64,000 bases of DNA from Anaerolineales bacterium (GCA_020634855.1 JACKAU010000005.1:1-64000); one strand, 5' to 3'. Counted from the stretch's first letter, positions 8,500 to 16,384 are shown. The notes: a model not told the origin generated them from the sequence alone. Numbers and translations are program-made.

Positions 8500-8901
8500 A
8501 TGACTATATTATCGTCATGCTCGGACCTAAATATCAAAGTATTTATCGCTGATGACTCGCTCATTGTCCGGGAACATTTGGTGACGATGTTCGATGAGTT
8601 GGCCGGGATCGAAATTGTAGGTCAGGCGGAGACGGTGGCCGAGGCCGTTACCGCTATTCAAAAGCTCCACCCAGACGTGGTGATTTTAGACATCCGTATG
8701 CCGGGCGGCAGTGGGATTGATGTTTTGAAACGGGTCAAGCAGGGCGAGGTGACGCCAATGGTCATTATCCTGACTAATTATCCCTATCCGGGTTACCGGC
8801 AAAAATGCCTGCAGGCGGGAGCCGACTTCTTTCTGGATAAATCAACTGAATTTGACCAAATCCCGAAACTGTTCGAGCAGTTGAAGCGGGACAAAGGCTA
8901 G
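8500..8901 (+). CDS. Stand-alone receiver protein
   Basis: A 133-residue receiver domain with ADDS (Asp18, Asp19), phosphoacceptor Asp64 in VILDIRMPGGSG, Thr in IILTNYP, and Lys in FLDKSTEF. It resembles the receiver half of NarL-type regulators but has no helix-turn-helix. It follows the other lone receiver by 138 bases, and no cognate kinase is adjacent. The kinase at 5469 or 22570 could feed it, which is only inference. No clear ribosome site precedes the ATG. Confidence 0.88.
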   Translation: MTILSSCSDLNIKVFIADDSLIVREHLVTMFDELAGIEIVGQAETVAEAVTAIQKLHPDVVILDIRMPGGSGIDVLKRVKQGEVTPMVIILTNYPYPGYRQKCLQAGADFFLDKSTEFDQIPKLFEQLKRDKG

Positions 8902-8951
8902 AAATTTTCTGTAGAAGTTAATGATAGCAGGCGCAAGGAGATTAAACAATT

Positions 8952-9251
8952 ATGGAAGTCAAATTATACGTGGGCAACTTATGGCACACCACGACTGAAG
9001 ATGACCTAAAAACCTTGTTCGCCAGAGCAGGCCAGGTCGCGTCGGTGGCGTTGATTAAAGACCGTGACACCGGGATTTCTAAAGGCTTCGCCTTTGTCGA
9101 GATGACGACCCAGACCGAGGCCGAGAAAGCCATCAGCCTGTTGAACGGCTTCAACCTAGGCGAACGTGCGTTGAAGGTCAACCTGGCTAAACCACGTGAA
9201 GAGCGAGGGAGCCGGCCTAACTATCGTCAAAGTGGACGTAATCGCCGCTAA
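8952..9251 (+). CDS. RRM-type RNA-binding protein
   Basis: A 99-residue single RNA-recognition-motif protein with RNP2 (LYVGNL, residues 5-10) and RNP1 (KGFAFVEM, about 42-49), both with the aromatic residues that stack on RNA bases. A short basic tail rich in Arg and Gly ends the protein. Bacterial RRM proteins of this size are cold-induced RNA chaperones in Cyanobacteria and are common in Chloroflexota. A paralogue with a longer Gly/Arg tail lies at 14647-14970 beside a cold-shock gene. A GGAG-type site precedes the ATG. Confidence 0.93.
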   Translation: MEVKLYVGNLWHTTTEDDLKTLFARAGQVASVALIKDRDTGISKGFAFVEMTTQTEAEKAISLLNGFNLGERALKVNLAKPREERGSRPNYRQSGRNRR

Positions 9252-9270
9252 GGTAACAGAGGAGCCTGTT

Positions 9271-9774
9271 GTGGAATTCAAAGTTGGTGATTTCGTCGTG
9301 CATCCTGTCTATAGAATGGGCCACATCACGGCCATTGAGAAAAAACAATTCGCTGAGTTAGAGCCATGCCTGTACTACCAGATCGCTTTTCCCAGAAGGA
9401 CCATCTGGATACCGGTCGAGGTTCAGGACACGGTCGGGCTGCGGTTGGTCGTAACCAAGAGCGATCTCGATCAGTACCGCGATTTATTGAAAAGTCCTCC
9501 GGTTCCCCTAAATAGTAATCATCCCCGGCGACGACCGATGGATCTGGCTCGTCTCGTGCAACGAGGTTCATTTCCGGTGATGTGCGAAGTCGTGCGCGAC
9601 CTGACCCTTTCAGACCGGCGCAAGCCGTTAGGCATAACGGCTAAGACCATCCTCCGGAAGACTCAGCAGAGACTCTGCCAGGAATGGGCGATAGCGGCTG
9701 AGATATCGGTTGCTGAGGCCACCCAAGAAATTGACACTTTGTTACGAGCAACGCAGGAGGCGTCGCCGAAGTAA
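9271..9774 (+). CDS. CarD/CdnL-family RNA polymerase-binding regulator
   Basis: A 167-residue protein. The N-terminal about 60 residues (FKVGDFVVHPVYRMGHI, then CLYYQIAF) form the Tudor-like RNA-polymerase-interacting domain shared by CarD, CdnL and the TRCF-RID, which binds the beta subunit. The rest is helical (SDRRKPLGITAKTILRKTQ), as expected for the C-terminal domain of CarD proteins that touches promoter DNA. The start is the GTG at 9271, with GAGGAG 6 bases before it; a longer frame from 9196 overlaps the RRM gene. A 1-base gap separates it from the next pentapeptide gene, so the two are co-transcribed. It probably tunes promoter opening, perhaps for this stress cluster. Confidence 0.85.
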   Translation: MEFKVGDFVVHPVYRMGHITAIEKKQFAELEPCLYYQIAFPRRTIWIPVEVQDTVGLRLVVTKSDLDQYRDLLKSPPVPLNSNHPRRRPMDLARLVQRGSFPVMCEVVRDLTLSDRRKPLGITAKTILRKTQQRLCQEWAIAAEISVAEATQEIDTLLRATQEASPK

Positions 9775-9775
9775 T

Positions 9776-10474
9776 ATGACAACACTAACCCGAGACCAAG
9801 TTTTACACATCATCGAAGCTGCCCACGTAAATGGTGAAATACCGAAATTTTTTGGCGCAGACCTGACTCAGACAGAATTTCGTCGAGCACAACAGGACAA
9901 AGCAACGCTTAGCGAGGCGGATTTTCACCGGGCCAGACTCAGCGGGGCGGAGTTGGTTCAAGTTGACCTCGGCGGCGTGGATTTTCACGGAGCGGGCCTG
10001 GTGGGGGCCAATCTTAGCGAAGCAGACCTATTTATGGCCAATCTCAGTAACGTGGATCTTTTTATGGCCAATCTCAGCAACGCTAATCTGAGTAGTGCAA
10101 ATTTGATCGGGGCAAAACTTTTTAAGGCTAACCTCACTCAGGCGAGTCTTTACAGGGCAGATTGTAGCCAGGCCAATCTCAGCCTGGCTAATCTCAGTTT
10201 AGCTAACCTGGGTCAAGTTAAGCTGGGACAGGCTAACCTTAAAGGCGCAAACTTCAACCAGACATGCCTGACAGGGGCCGATTTGAGAGGAGCCGATCTG
10301 AGCAACGCCGATCTGAGCAGCGCCGACCTGCGGCAAGCAAACCTTAAACAAGCTATTCTAAACCATGCGAATCTTGACGGGGCCGACCTTAGGGAGGCAA
10401 GGTATGATCAGGCCACGATCTGGCCGGCCAGCTTTTTTGCCCCTATCCTAAGAGGAGCCATCTGTGAAGATTAA
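9776..10474 (+). CDS. Pentapeptide-repeat protein 2
   Basis: A 232-residue protein with the same N-terminal cap as its paralogues (LTRDQVLHIIEAAHVNGEIP), about 30 pentapeptide repeats, and the C-terminal cap YDQATIWPASF. The ATG at 9776 follows the CarD stop by one base, and its ribosome site AGGAGG lies inside the CarD gene, so translation is likely coupled. The repeats are regular A(N/D)L(S/R)xA, predicting an uninterrupted beta-helix. Function unknown; its place between CarD and a GroEL-type gene is the main clue. Confidence 0.9.
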   Translation: MTTLTRDQVLHIIEAAHVNGEIPKFFGADLTQTEFRRAQQDKATLSEADFHRARLSGAELVQVDLGGVDFHGAGLVGANLSEADLFMANLSNVDLFMANLSNANLSSANLIGAKLFKANLTQASLYRADCSQANLSLANLSLANLGQVKLGQANLKGANFNQTCLTGADLRGADLSNADLSSADLRQANLKQAILNHANLDGADLREARYDQATIWPASFFAPILRGAICED

Positions 10475-10552
10475 TGGCCCCCTTACCCTTCCGGGTGGCT
10501 ATTCTACCCCATTCATACGAAATACGAAATGATTAAGAAGAAGCGTTAGCCA

Positions 10553-11491
10553 ATGGCTAAACAATTGATTTTTCAAGATGAGGCGCGCCGTCGCCTAAAG
10601 GCCGGCATCGATAAGACCGCTCAAGCCATTGCCATTACCCTGGGTCCGAAAGGGCGCAATGTCGCCTTAGACCAAACGTGGGGCGCGCCCGTCATTACCC
10701 ATGACGGGGTGACTGTCGCCCAAGAGATCGCGTTGAGCGAGCCTTATGAGAATATGGGGGCGCAACTTCTTAAAGAAGCCGCCACGAAAACAAATGATAT
10801 TGCCGGAGACGGTACCACCACGGCGACCGTCTTGGCTCATGCGTTAGTCAGCGAGGGTTTAAAGAACATGGCGGCCGGCGCTAACCCGATGATGCTGAAA
10901 CGCGGGCTGGCAAAAGCCACCGCGGCCGTAATCGCGGCCCTTAAGGAACAGACGATTCCTATCTCTACCAGAGCGGAGATGGCCAACGTGGCCTCTATTT
11001 CGGCTCAGAATCCTGAGATCGGGGCCTTGATCGCCGAGGTACTGGACAAAGTCGGCCAGGATGGAGCGGTGACGATCGAGGAAGGTCAGGGCATGGGCCT
11101 TGAAACCCAATACCTGGAGGGCATGCAGTTTGATCAGGGTTATCTCTCGCCATATTTTATCACCCATGTCGAAGCCATGGAAACCGTGCTACAGGAGCCG
11201 AATATCCTGCTCTACGACCAACGGATGAGCGCCGCCACCGATTTGGTGCCCCTATTGGAGCAGCTTGTCCGAACCAGCAACCGTAATCTGATGGTGATCG
11301 CCGACGACGTCGAGGGGGCAGCCCTGGCCACCCTGGTGCTCAATAAGCTGCAAGGAACCTTTAACCTGGTAGCGGTGAAAGCCCCGGCTTCAGCCACCAC
11401 CGCACTGCAATGCTGCAAGATATTGCCGTGCTCACCGGTGGTACGCTCATTAGTCAGGAAACCGGCCGCCGGATCGAGGCCGTTACCTTAG
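10553..11491 (+). CDS. groL: GroEL-type chaperonin, N-terminal part (frame broken near 11386)
   Basis: Encodes the first 278 residues of a 60-kDa chaperonin: the equatorial ATP site (GPKGRNVALDQTWGAP, GDGTTTATVLAHAL) and most of the apical domain. After VAVKAP the frame runs into 34 unrelated residues and stops at 11491. The true continuation (a GF-containing version of KAPGFGDRRKAMLQDIA) is in the frame of the next entry. One base is missing in the GCCCCGG run at 11381-11387 relative to an intact gene. Restoring it gives about 531 residues, normal for GroEL. No groES and no CIRCE operator is next to it, unlike a housekeeping copy, so it is probably a second, specialised GroEL. Sequencing error and true mutation cannot be separated here. 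Confidence 0.85.
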   Translation: MAKQLIFQDEARRRLKAGIDKTAQAIAITLGPKGRNVALDQTWGAPVITHDGVTVAQEIALSEPYENMGAQLLKEAATKTNDIAGDGTTTATVLAHALVSEGLKNMAAGANPMMLKRGLAKATAAVIAALKEQTIPISTRAEMANVASISAQNPEIGALIAEVLDKVGQDGAVTIEEGQGMGLETQYLEGMQFDQGYLSPYFITHVEAMETVLQEPNILLYDQRMSAATDLVPLLEQLVRTSNRNLMVIADDVEGAALATLVLNKLQGTFNLVAVKAPASATTALQCCKILPCSPVVRSLVRKPAAGSRPLP

Positions 11492-12147
11492 CCGACTTGG
11501 GCTGCTGCGATAAGGTGGTGGTCACCAAGGATAATACCACTATCCTTGGCGGGCATGGGGCTGAAACCGTCATCAAGGGACGTATCGATCAGATCAAAAG
11601 TGAAATCGACCATACCATCAATGACTACGACCGGGAGAAACTGCAAGCCAGATTAGCCAAGCTAACCGGCGGTGTAGGGGTGATCAAGGTCGGGGCGGCG
11701 ACCGCAGTCGAACTCAAAGAGAAAAAACAGCGCGTAGAAGACGCCTTGAGTGCGACTCAGGCCGCAGTGGAGGCAGGCATCGTCCCCGGCGGCGGTATCG
11801 CCCTACTTAATGCGATGTGTGCGCTGGATAGGGTTATAACCCAGGACCCGGACGAAGCCACGGGGGTAAATATCGTTCGCCGGGCTTTGGAAGAACCACT
11901 GCGTATTATTGCCAACAATGCCGGCCTGGAAGGCGCGGTTATTGTGGCCAGAGTGCGCCGCCAGCAGCAGGCTGAACAGAATAATCGGATTGGTTACAAT
12001 GTTATGTCGGCGCAATATCAAGATATGGTGCTGGCCGGCATTATTGACCCGGCCAAGGTCACCTGTGGCGCGCTGGAAAATGCCGCCTCCATCGCGGCGA
12101 TGATCCTGACGATCGAGGGACTTGTAACCGATTCTCCCCCAGGATAA
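11410..12147 (+). CDS. groL: GroEL-type chaperonin, C-terminal part (same gene, shifted frame)
   Basis: Encodes the rest of the chaperonin from MLQDIAVLTGG to the end. Included are the return through the intermediate domain (LAKLTGGVGVIKVGAATAVE), the ATP-site Gly-rich loop VPGGGIALL, and the equatorial C-terminal half. The tail ends TDSPPG and lacks the GGM-rich extension of standard GroEL, as seen in some specialised paralogues. The ATG at 11410 is simply the internal methionine of the original gene. The last base of the stop is one base from the ATG of the next pentapeptide gene, so the chaperonin is enclosed between two pentapeptide proteins in a tight operon. Confidence 0.85.
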   Translation: MLQDIAVLTGGTLISQETGRRIEAVTLADLGCCDKVVVTKDNTTILGGHGAETVIKGRIDQIKSEIDHTINDYDREKLQARLAKLTGGVGVIKVGAATAVELKEKKQRVEDALSATQAAVEAGIVPGGGIALLNAMCALDRVITQDPDEATGVNIVRRALEEPLRIIANNAGLEGAVIVARVRRQQQAEQNNRIGYNVMSAQYQDMVLAGIIDPAKVTCGALENAASIAAMILTIEGLVTDSPPG

Positions 12148-12148
12148 T

Positions 12149-12829
12149 ATGACCAAACTCACTCGAGACCAAGTTTTACAATTAATTGCGTCTGCTCGAG
12201 GTAGGGGCGAAAAACCGGAATTACTCGGTCCCAATCTCAACGAAACGGAACGTCGCCGGACAAAGTTAGGCGGCGCAAATATCAGCGAGGCCGAACACCG
12301 TCGAGCGAATCTGAGTGGCGCAGAACTTTATGGGATGAACCTCAGCGGCATGGACTTGCACGGAGTAGACCTGATTGGGGCCGACTTAGGCGAAGCCAAC
12401 CTCCGCCAGGCCAATCTCAGCGGGGCTAACCTTTATCAGGCCAACTTGATGGGCGCAAACCTGACTGAGGTTAATATCAGCCAGGCGAAACTTATGCAGG
12501 CGAACCTGAGTCAGGCTAATCTCAGCCAGGCTAATCTCAGCCAGGCCAATCTGGGTACGGCTAACCTCAGCCGGGCCAATCTCACCGGGGCTAATTTTAG
12601 ACAAACCAGCCTACGAGAGGCGAATTTGCGGGGCGCCAACCTAAGCGCCACGGATCTGACCAGCGCCGATCTGCGTAACGCCGATCTGAGACAGACCAAT
12701 CTTAAACAGGCCAATCTCAAACAAGCCAACCTCAGCGGAGCAAATCTGCATGGGGCTAAGTATGATAAAGCGACCATATGGCCAGTTAACTTTCATCCCG
12801 CCGAGATAGGCGCGGTGCGTGAAGATTAA
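12149..12829 (+). CDS. Pentapeptide-repeat protein 3
   Basis: A 226-residue paralogue of the proteins at 7572 and 9776: N-terminal cap LTRDQVLQLIASARGRGEKP, about 30 very regular ANLSQ-type pentapeptides, and C-terminal cap YDKATIWPVNFHP. It starts one base after the chaperonin stop with CAGGA just upstream. The repeat core has runs of near-identical pentapeptides (SQANL repeated), pointing to recent internal duplication. No function can be assigned. Confidence 0.9.
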   Translation: MTKLTRDQVLQLIASARGRGEKPELLGPNLNETERRRTKLGGANISEAEHRRANLSGAELYGMNLSGMDLHGVDLIGADLGEANLRQANLSGANLYQANLMGANLTEVNISQAKLMQANLSQANLSQANLSQANLGTANLSRANLTGANFRQTSLREANLRGANLSATDLTSADLRNADLRQTNLKQANLKQANLSGANLHGAKYDKATIWPVNFHPAEIGAVRED

Positions 12830-12850
12830 TTAATCGGTTTTGGTAATTAT

Positions 12851-12871
12851 CCAAGTGATTGGCACTTTTGC
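12851..12871. repeat. Half copy of the GTGACTGGCACTTTT element
   Basis: CCAAGTGATTGGCACTTTTGC closely matches the left arm of the element at 39770-39870. The matching right arm is absent. Confidence 0.4.
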
Positions 12872-12896
12872 TTTATTGAGTAGCCGATTTTTTTGA

Positions 12897-12926
12897 TTTC
12901 AGAAGGTTTAAGGCGTCCTTCTGAAA
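12897..12926 (+). promoter_or_regulatory. Perfect 10-bp hairpin before the repeat-protein gene
   Basis: TTTCAGAAGG (12897-12906) pairs with CCTTCTGAAA (12917-12926), 16 bases before the ATG at 12943. It could hide or set off the purine-rich ribosome site AAGAAGGG that follows. Confidence 0.45.
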
Positions 12927-12942
12927 GAAGGGATTAGCAGGT

Positions 12943-13320
12943 ATGGCAAATTGTAGAGTCTACAACCGTTTAAGTGAATTCATAGGCCATGTTGAGCAAG
13001 AGGGTGGCTACTATAACATTTATCGGGGTTGGATTGACCACGTTGGTTGGATAGAGCAAGAAGGCGGATATTACACCGTATACCAGGCGGAGACCCACCG
13101 TTGTGTTGGCCGGATCAGATCAGAAGGGCAAGAATACCGCATCTACCGTACCTGGACAGAGCCGGTGGGGTATCTCCGCCGAGAAGGCGGCCAATATCGA
13201 GTCTACCGTGCCCAGAACGAGCCGGCTGGAGTGGTAGAGCTGGAAAATACTATCCAGGTGATTCCTCTGCTGCTAAGTGGCGGAGCAGCGTTGCTATTGC
13301 TGATGTCGTACGGTAATTAG
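12943..13320 (+). CDS. Protein of five 20-residue VGxI..EGGxYxVYR repeats with C-terminal membrane segment
   Basis: A 125-residue protein. Residues 1-105 are tandem copies of a 19-21-residue unit of the form (V/I)Gx(I/V)xxEGGxYxVYR, four clear and one partial. A hydrophobic segment (IPLLLSGGAALLLLMSY) follows at the C-terminus, suggesting tail anchoring. The regular Gly and Tyr/Trp spacing predicts a beta-meander or small propeller-like stack, comparable in style to WG or MORN repeats but not matching either. I do not recognise the family. A hairpin precedes it. It lies between the chaperonin operon and the NYN nuclease. Confidence 0.7.
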   Translation: MANCRVYNRLSEFIGHVEQEGGYYNIYRGWIDHVGWIEQEGGYYTVYQAETHRCVGRIRSEGQEYRIYRTWTEPVGYLRREGGQYRVYRAQNEPAGVVELENTIQVIPLLLSGGAALLLLMSYGN

Positions 13321-13500
13321 TAAACCGGTAAATGAAAGAAATTTGCCAAGTATTTGGTCAGCACATCGAGGTACCTGGCCTTTAATCGCGGCAATCTATC
13401 CCCCATTAGAGAGTTAAAATGGCAAAAATTCTAAAAAATAGAGTAGAGTGGCCAATCCGGACTAAACCCCAATGGCCGTCGGCGGCGAAGGAGTTGGTTA

Positions 13501-14526
13501 ATGGCTGATACGGATAACCCCAACGTCAACAGCGATGTGGCCATGTTTATTGATTGGGAAAATATGCACGGCGCCATACGCGGCAAAGCCAACATCTCCA
13601 CCCTGCGCGAGGTAGCTGAAAGCTACGGCCGGCTAGTGTTGGCCAAAGCCTATGCCGATTGGCGTGAGCAACGCTTTCAACAGGACTCTCTGGTCCTGTA
13701 TAAAATTGGCGTTGAGCCTATTTACGTACCTCATGCCCCGGCAGGCGGCAAAAACAATGTCGACGTCAAATTGGCGACCGATTGCATCGACTTTGCCCAC
13801 CGCTACCCCAACATCGGGATTTGTATTCTGGTCACCGGGGATGGCGATTTTATCCACGTCGCCACGGCGTTACGACCGCTTGGTAAAAAAGTGGTGGTGA
13901 TTGCCCAATCCAACAACGCCTCCAGTCGTTTTGGCGACCTGGTTGACACTCTTTTGATCTATGAACAGGACGTCAATCCCAATCCCGCCCCCCCCCCGGC
14001 CCGTCCGTCTGACCCCAAACAGGCCAAGCAATCATCGTCGCTAGATGAGATTTACCAAACAATTGTCCAGGCTTTACAGCAGGAGGAAGGCGCCCCTATG
14101 CTCCTGGCTAACGTCAAGCAAAAACTCATTCGAGCTTATGGCAGCTTTGATCAAAACGAGTACGGTTTTGTAAAGTTCAAGGCCTTGATTGAAGCCGGCG
14201 TCCAGGCCGGCTATTTTGCGCTCAACACGGCCGGGCTGCGTGATTGGCTCACACTGCCCCAAAAGGATGCGCAGATAGCCGGCACCAAGTTGCCGGACGG
14301 TATCGATCTGCTTTATCAAGAAATTGTGACCATGATTGAGGAGTCAACCCAATCCAAAATCCTGCTGACTTCTATCAAACGGTCACTTATCAAGAAATAC
14401 GGCGGTTTCGATGAATCGGTGTATGGCTTCAATCGCCTCAAGGATCTGATGCAGGAGGGTGAACGCCTGGGGTATTTTACAATTAGCCGAAACGATAAGG
14501 AGATTGATTATGTATCTTTAGTCTGA
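13501..14526 (+). CDS. NYN-domain (LabA-like) RNase with two OST-HTH/LOTUS domains
   Basis: A 341-residue protein. The NYN/PIN-like nuclease domain (about 10-155) shows the acidic residues of the family: Asp in MFIDWENMHGA, Asp in NNVDVKLATD and Asp in VTGDGDFIHVA. A Pro-rich linker (about 160-180) follows, then two OST-HTH (LOTUS) domains, about 180-255 and 268-341, each with the motif KxxLI(R/K)xYGxFDxxxYGFxxxKxL. By family the nuclease cuts RNA and LOTUS domains bind RNA (G-rich or structured) or helicases; this is the same pairing as animal MARF1. It ends at a bidirectional terminator and faces an RRM and a cold-shock gene. Confidence 0.9.
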   Translation: MADTDNPNVNSDVAMFIDWENMHGAIRGKANISTLREVAESYGRLVLAKAYADWREQRFQQDSLVLYKIGVEPIYVPHAPAGGKNNVDVKLATDCIDFAHRYPNIGICILVTGDGDFIHVATALRPLGKKVVVIAQSNNASSRFGDLVDTLLIYEQDVNPNPAPPPARPSDPKQAKQSSSLDEIYQTIVQALQQEEGAPMLLANVKQKLIRAYGSFDQNEYGFVKFKALIEAGVQAGYFALNTAGLRDWLTLPQKDAQIAGTKLPDGIDLLYQEIVTMIEESTQSKILLTSIKRSLIKKYGGFDESVYGFNRLKDLMQEGERLGYFTISRNDKEIDYVSLV

Positions 14527-14584
14527 AAAAGAACCAGCTAAGGGATACGGACATCCTTTCAATGAGTAAATTCATACCAAATAC

Positions 14585-14614
14585 AAAAGCGCAGAGAGTT
14601 TCTCTGCGCCTTTT
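14585..14614. terminator. Bidirectional intrinsic terminator
   Basis: GCGCAGAGA (14589-14597) pairs with TCTCTGCGC (14601-14609), with AAAA on the left and TTTT on the right. It serves the NYN gene on the plus strand and the RRM/csp operon on the minus strand. Confidence 0.88.
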
Positions 14615-14646
14615 CATTATCATATTATTGATATCTCAATAGGGGC

Positions 14647-14970
14647 TTAGTAGCCTCGACGACCACTCCCGCCGCGAGAGGATGATCGACCTCGTCCGCC
14701 GCCGCCACCTGAAGAGCGTTCACGCGGCGGGTGGGCTTCACTAACGTTAAGGGAACGTTGGTGAAGCTCATAATTATTCAGCCGTTCAATGGCTTCTTTG
14801 GCAGACTGCTCAGTCTCCATTTCGACAAAGCCGAAGCCTTTAGACCGGCCCGAAACCTGGTCAGTAATCAGGGCGGCTGATACAACCGGGCCAACCTCAA
14901 CAAACAATTTCCGCAGTTCGTCTTCGGTGGTATCGTAACTTAGATTGCCCACATAGAGTTTCTTATTCAT
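14647..14970 (-). CDS. RRM RNA-binding protein with Arg/Gly-rich tail
   Basis: A 107-residue protein: one RRM (about 1-80) with RNP2 LYVGNL and RNP1 KGFGFVEM, then a tail rich in Gly, Arg and Ser (residues 84-107) that resembles RGG boxes. It is very close to cyanobacterial Rbp proteins, which are cold-inducible RNA chaperones. It is the second gene of a minus-strand pair after the cold-shock gene, 25 bases apart, with AAAGGAAAAA before the ATG. The shared promoter at 15353-15381 suggests co-regulation with the cold-shock protein. It shares most of its RRM with the protein at 8952 but not the tail. Confidence 0.94.
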   Translation of the reverse strand: MNKKLYVGNLSYDTTEDELRKLFVEVGPVVSAALITDQVSGRSKGFGFVEMETEQSAKEAIERLNNYELHQRSLNVSEAHPPRERSSGGGGGRGRSSSRGGSGRRGY

Positions 14971-14995
14971 AAGGAATTTTTCCTTTAGTAATAGA

Positions 14996-15205
14996 CTACT
15001 TGGCTACAACGTTGCTAGCCTGGAGTCCTTTGGGACCACGCTCGAGGCTAAACTCAACCTGCTGACCTTCATCTAAAGAGCGATAACCCTCAGACTGGAG
15101 GGCCGAGTAGTGGACGAAGACATCTTCGCCCCCCTGGTGTTCAATGAACCCATAGCCCTTATTCGGGTTAAACCACTTGACGGTCCCAATAATTCGTTCA
15201 GACAT
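14996..15205 (-). CDS. Cold-shock protein (CspA family)
   Basis: A 69-residue single cold-shock domain with both RNA-binding motifs, RNP1 KGYGFIE and RNP2 VFVHYSAL. The length is typical of CspA/CspB. It binds single-stranded RNA and melts secondary structure at low temperature. CTAGGAGAAT provides a ribosome site. It is the first gene of the csp–RRM operon. Its promoter is perfect at -35 (TTGACA, 17 bp, TATAGT), and the roughly 140-base leader holds a terminator-like hairpin, so expression is probably controlled after initiation. Confidence 0.96.
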   Translation of the reverse strand: MSERIIGTVKWFNPNKGYGFIEHQGGEDVFVHYSALQSEGYRSLDEGQQVEFSLERGPKGLQASNVVAK

Positions 15206-15277
15206 AATACTGTAATTCTCCTAGTATGTACTACAAATGTTGAAATAGAATTCGAAGGTCAAAGAGGACTCTGCATG

Positions 15278-15314
15278 AAAAAAGCGACCGCCCAGATATC
15301 TGGCGATCGCTTTT
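15278..15314 (-). promoter_or_regulatory. Terminator-like hairpin inside the csp leader
   Basis: Read on the minus strand, AAAAGCGATCGCC pairs with GGCGGTCGCTTTT around a CCAGATATCTGG apex, and a run of six T follows. It starts about 32 bases after the predicted transcription start and lies 73 bases before the csp start codon. No plus-strand gene reads into it, so it most likely acts on the csp message. Confidence 0.7.
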
Positions 15315-15352
15315 GAAACCAAACAGATACTTTCTTTAACCTACTAACCGAT

Positions 15353-15381
15353 ACTATAGCAGGTTAACCGGTTTCTGTCAA
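15353..15381 (-). promoter_or_regulatory. Strong sigma70-type promoter of the csp–RRM operon
   Basis: On the minus strand: TTGACA (15381-15376), 17-bp spacer, TATAGT (15358-15353). Predicted start near 15346, giving a roughly 140-base leader. The rest of 15382-15538 has no gene; direct repeats of TACAGTTAC lie before the next plus-strand gene. Confidence 0.8.
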
Positions 15382-15538
15382 TTTCAAAAAAATTTCGGAA
15401 CGCGACCCTTTCAAATACCCAGAGCAACAACGATTAGAGAACCCATTTTTGCCTCACACAGCGATCCTATAGTATAACCACTAAAGTTAGACAATGACTT
15501 ACAGTTACGACCTACAGTTACAATAGGAGACCCACCTT

Positions 15539-16384
15539 ATGATCGAAAACCCTGCTTTACTGGCCTGTTATGCCCATCCTGACGACGAATCGTTTGGCAG
15601 CGGCGGCACATTAGCTCATTATGCCCAACGGGGCGTCCCTGTGGCGCTGGTGTGCGCCACCCGCGGCGAGGTCGGCGAAATTTCTGATCCCGCGCTAGCC
15701 ACGCCGGAGACACTGGCTGAGGTTCGGGAAAACGAACTCCGCTGTGCTTGCCAAGCGATGGGCTTCGATGACCTGACCTTTCTCGACTATCGCGACTCCG
15801 GCATGGCCGGCACTCCTGAGAATGACGATCCCCGCGCATTCGCCAACGTCGAGGCGGAGACCGTGATCGCGCGTCTGGTGGGCCTGATCCGGCAGAGGCA
15901 GCCTCAAGTCGTCGTGACCTTCGACCCCCAAGGCGGCTATGGTCACCCCGATCATCTGGCTATCCATCGGCATACCGTTGCCGCCTTTCATGCCGCCGGA
16001 GACGCCAACCAATACCCGGAGCAGGGGCCGCCTTGGCAGCCGTCACGGCTATTTTACACGGTGATACCACGCTCAACTTTCACGGAGATGAGCCGCCAGA
16101 TGGCCGCCCATGGACTGGATACCAGCCGTTTTGATAACTTTAAGGAACAGACCGGCATTGACCTCGGCTGGCCGGATGAGCAAGTTAATGTCGTGATGGA
16201 CGTGAGCGGGACGGTCGAGGCTAAGTGGACGGCGCTCCACTGCCACCAGACTCAGTTTGGATCGGACAGTATGTTTCGGCAAGTGGCGGAAGCAGAGGTC
16301 AAACCGCTAATGAGCCGCGAATATTTTGTTCTGGCCTGGCCTGAGATCGAATGGCAAGGAACAGATTTATTTGCCGAACTGTAG
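15539..16384 (+). CDS. PIG-L/LmbE-family deacetylase
   Basis: A 281-residue zinc-dependent deacetylase. The N-terminal motif AHPDDES (His13, Asp15, Asp16) supplies metal ligands and the catalytic base, and GYGHPDHLAIH (about 137-147) supplies the third ligand. Length and pattern fit enzymes that remove N-acetyl groups from GlcNAc conjugates (mycothiol or bacillithiol pathway, LmbE-like). The natural substrate cannot be told here because no thiol-ligase gene is adjacent. ATAGGAGA precedes the ATG. It is monocistronic. Confidence 0.9.
   Translation: MIENPALLACYAHPDDESFGSGGTLAHYAQRGVPVALVCATRGEVGEISDPALATPETLAEVRENELRCACQAMGFDDLTFLDYRDSGMAGTPENDDPRAFANVEAETVIARLVGLIRQRQPQVVVTFDPQGGYGHPDHLAIHRHTVAAFHAAGDANQYPEQGPPWQPSRLFYTVIPRSTFTEMSRQMAAHGLDTSRFDNFKEQTGIDLGWPDEQVNVVMDVSGTVEAKWTALHCHQTQFGSDSMFRQVAEAEVKPLMSREYFVLAWPEIEWQGTDLFAEL

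Noticed and set aside
10475..10552. CIRCE or other heat-shock operator before the GroEL gene
   Set aside because: No TTAGCACTC/GAGTGCTAA dyad is present.
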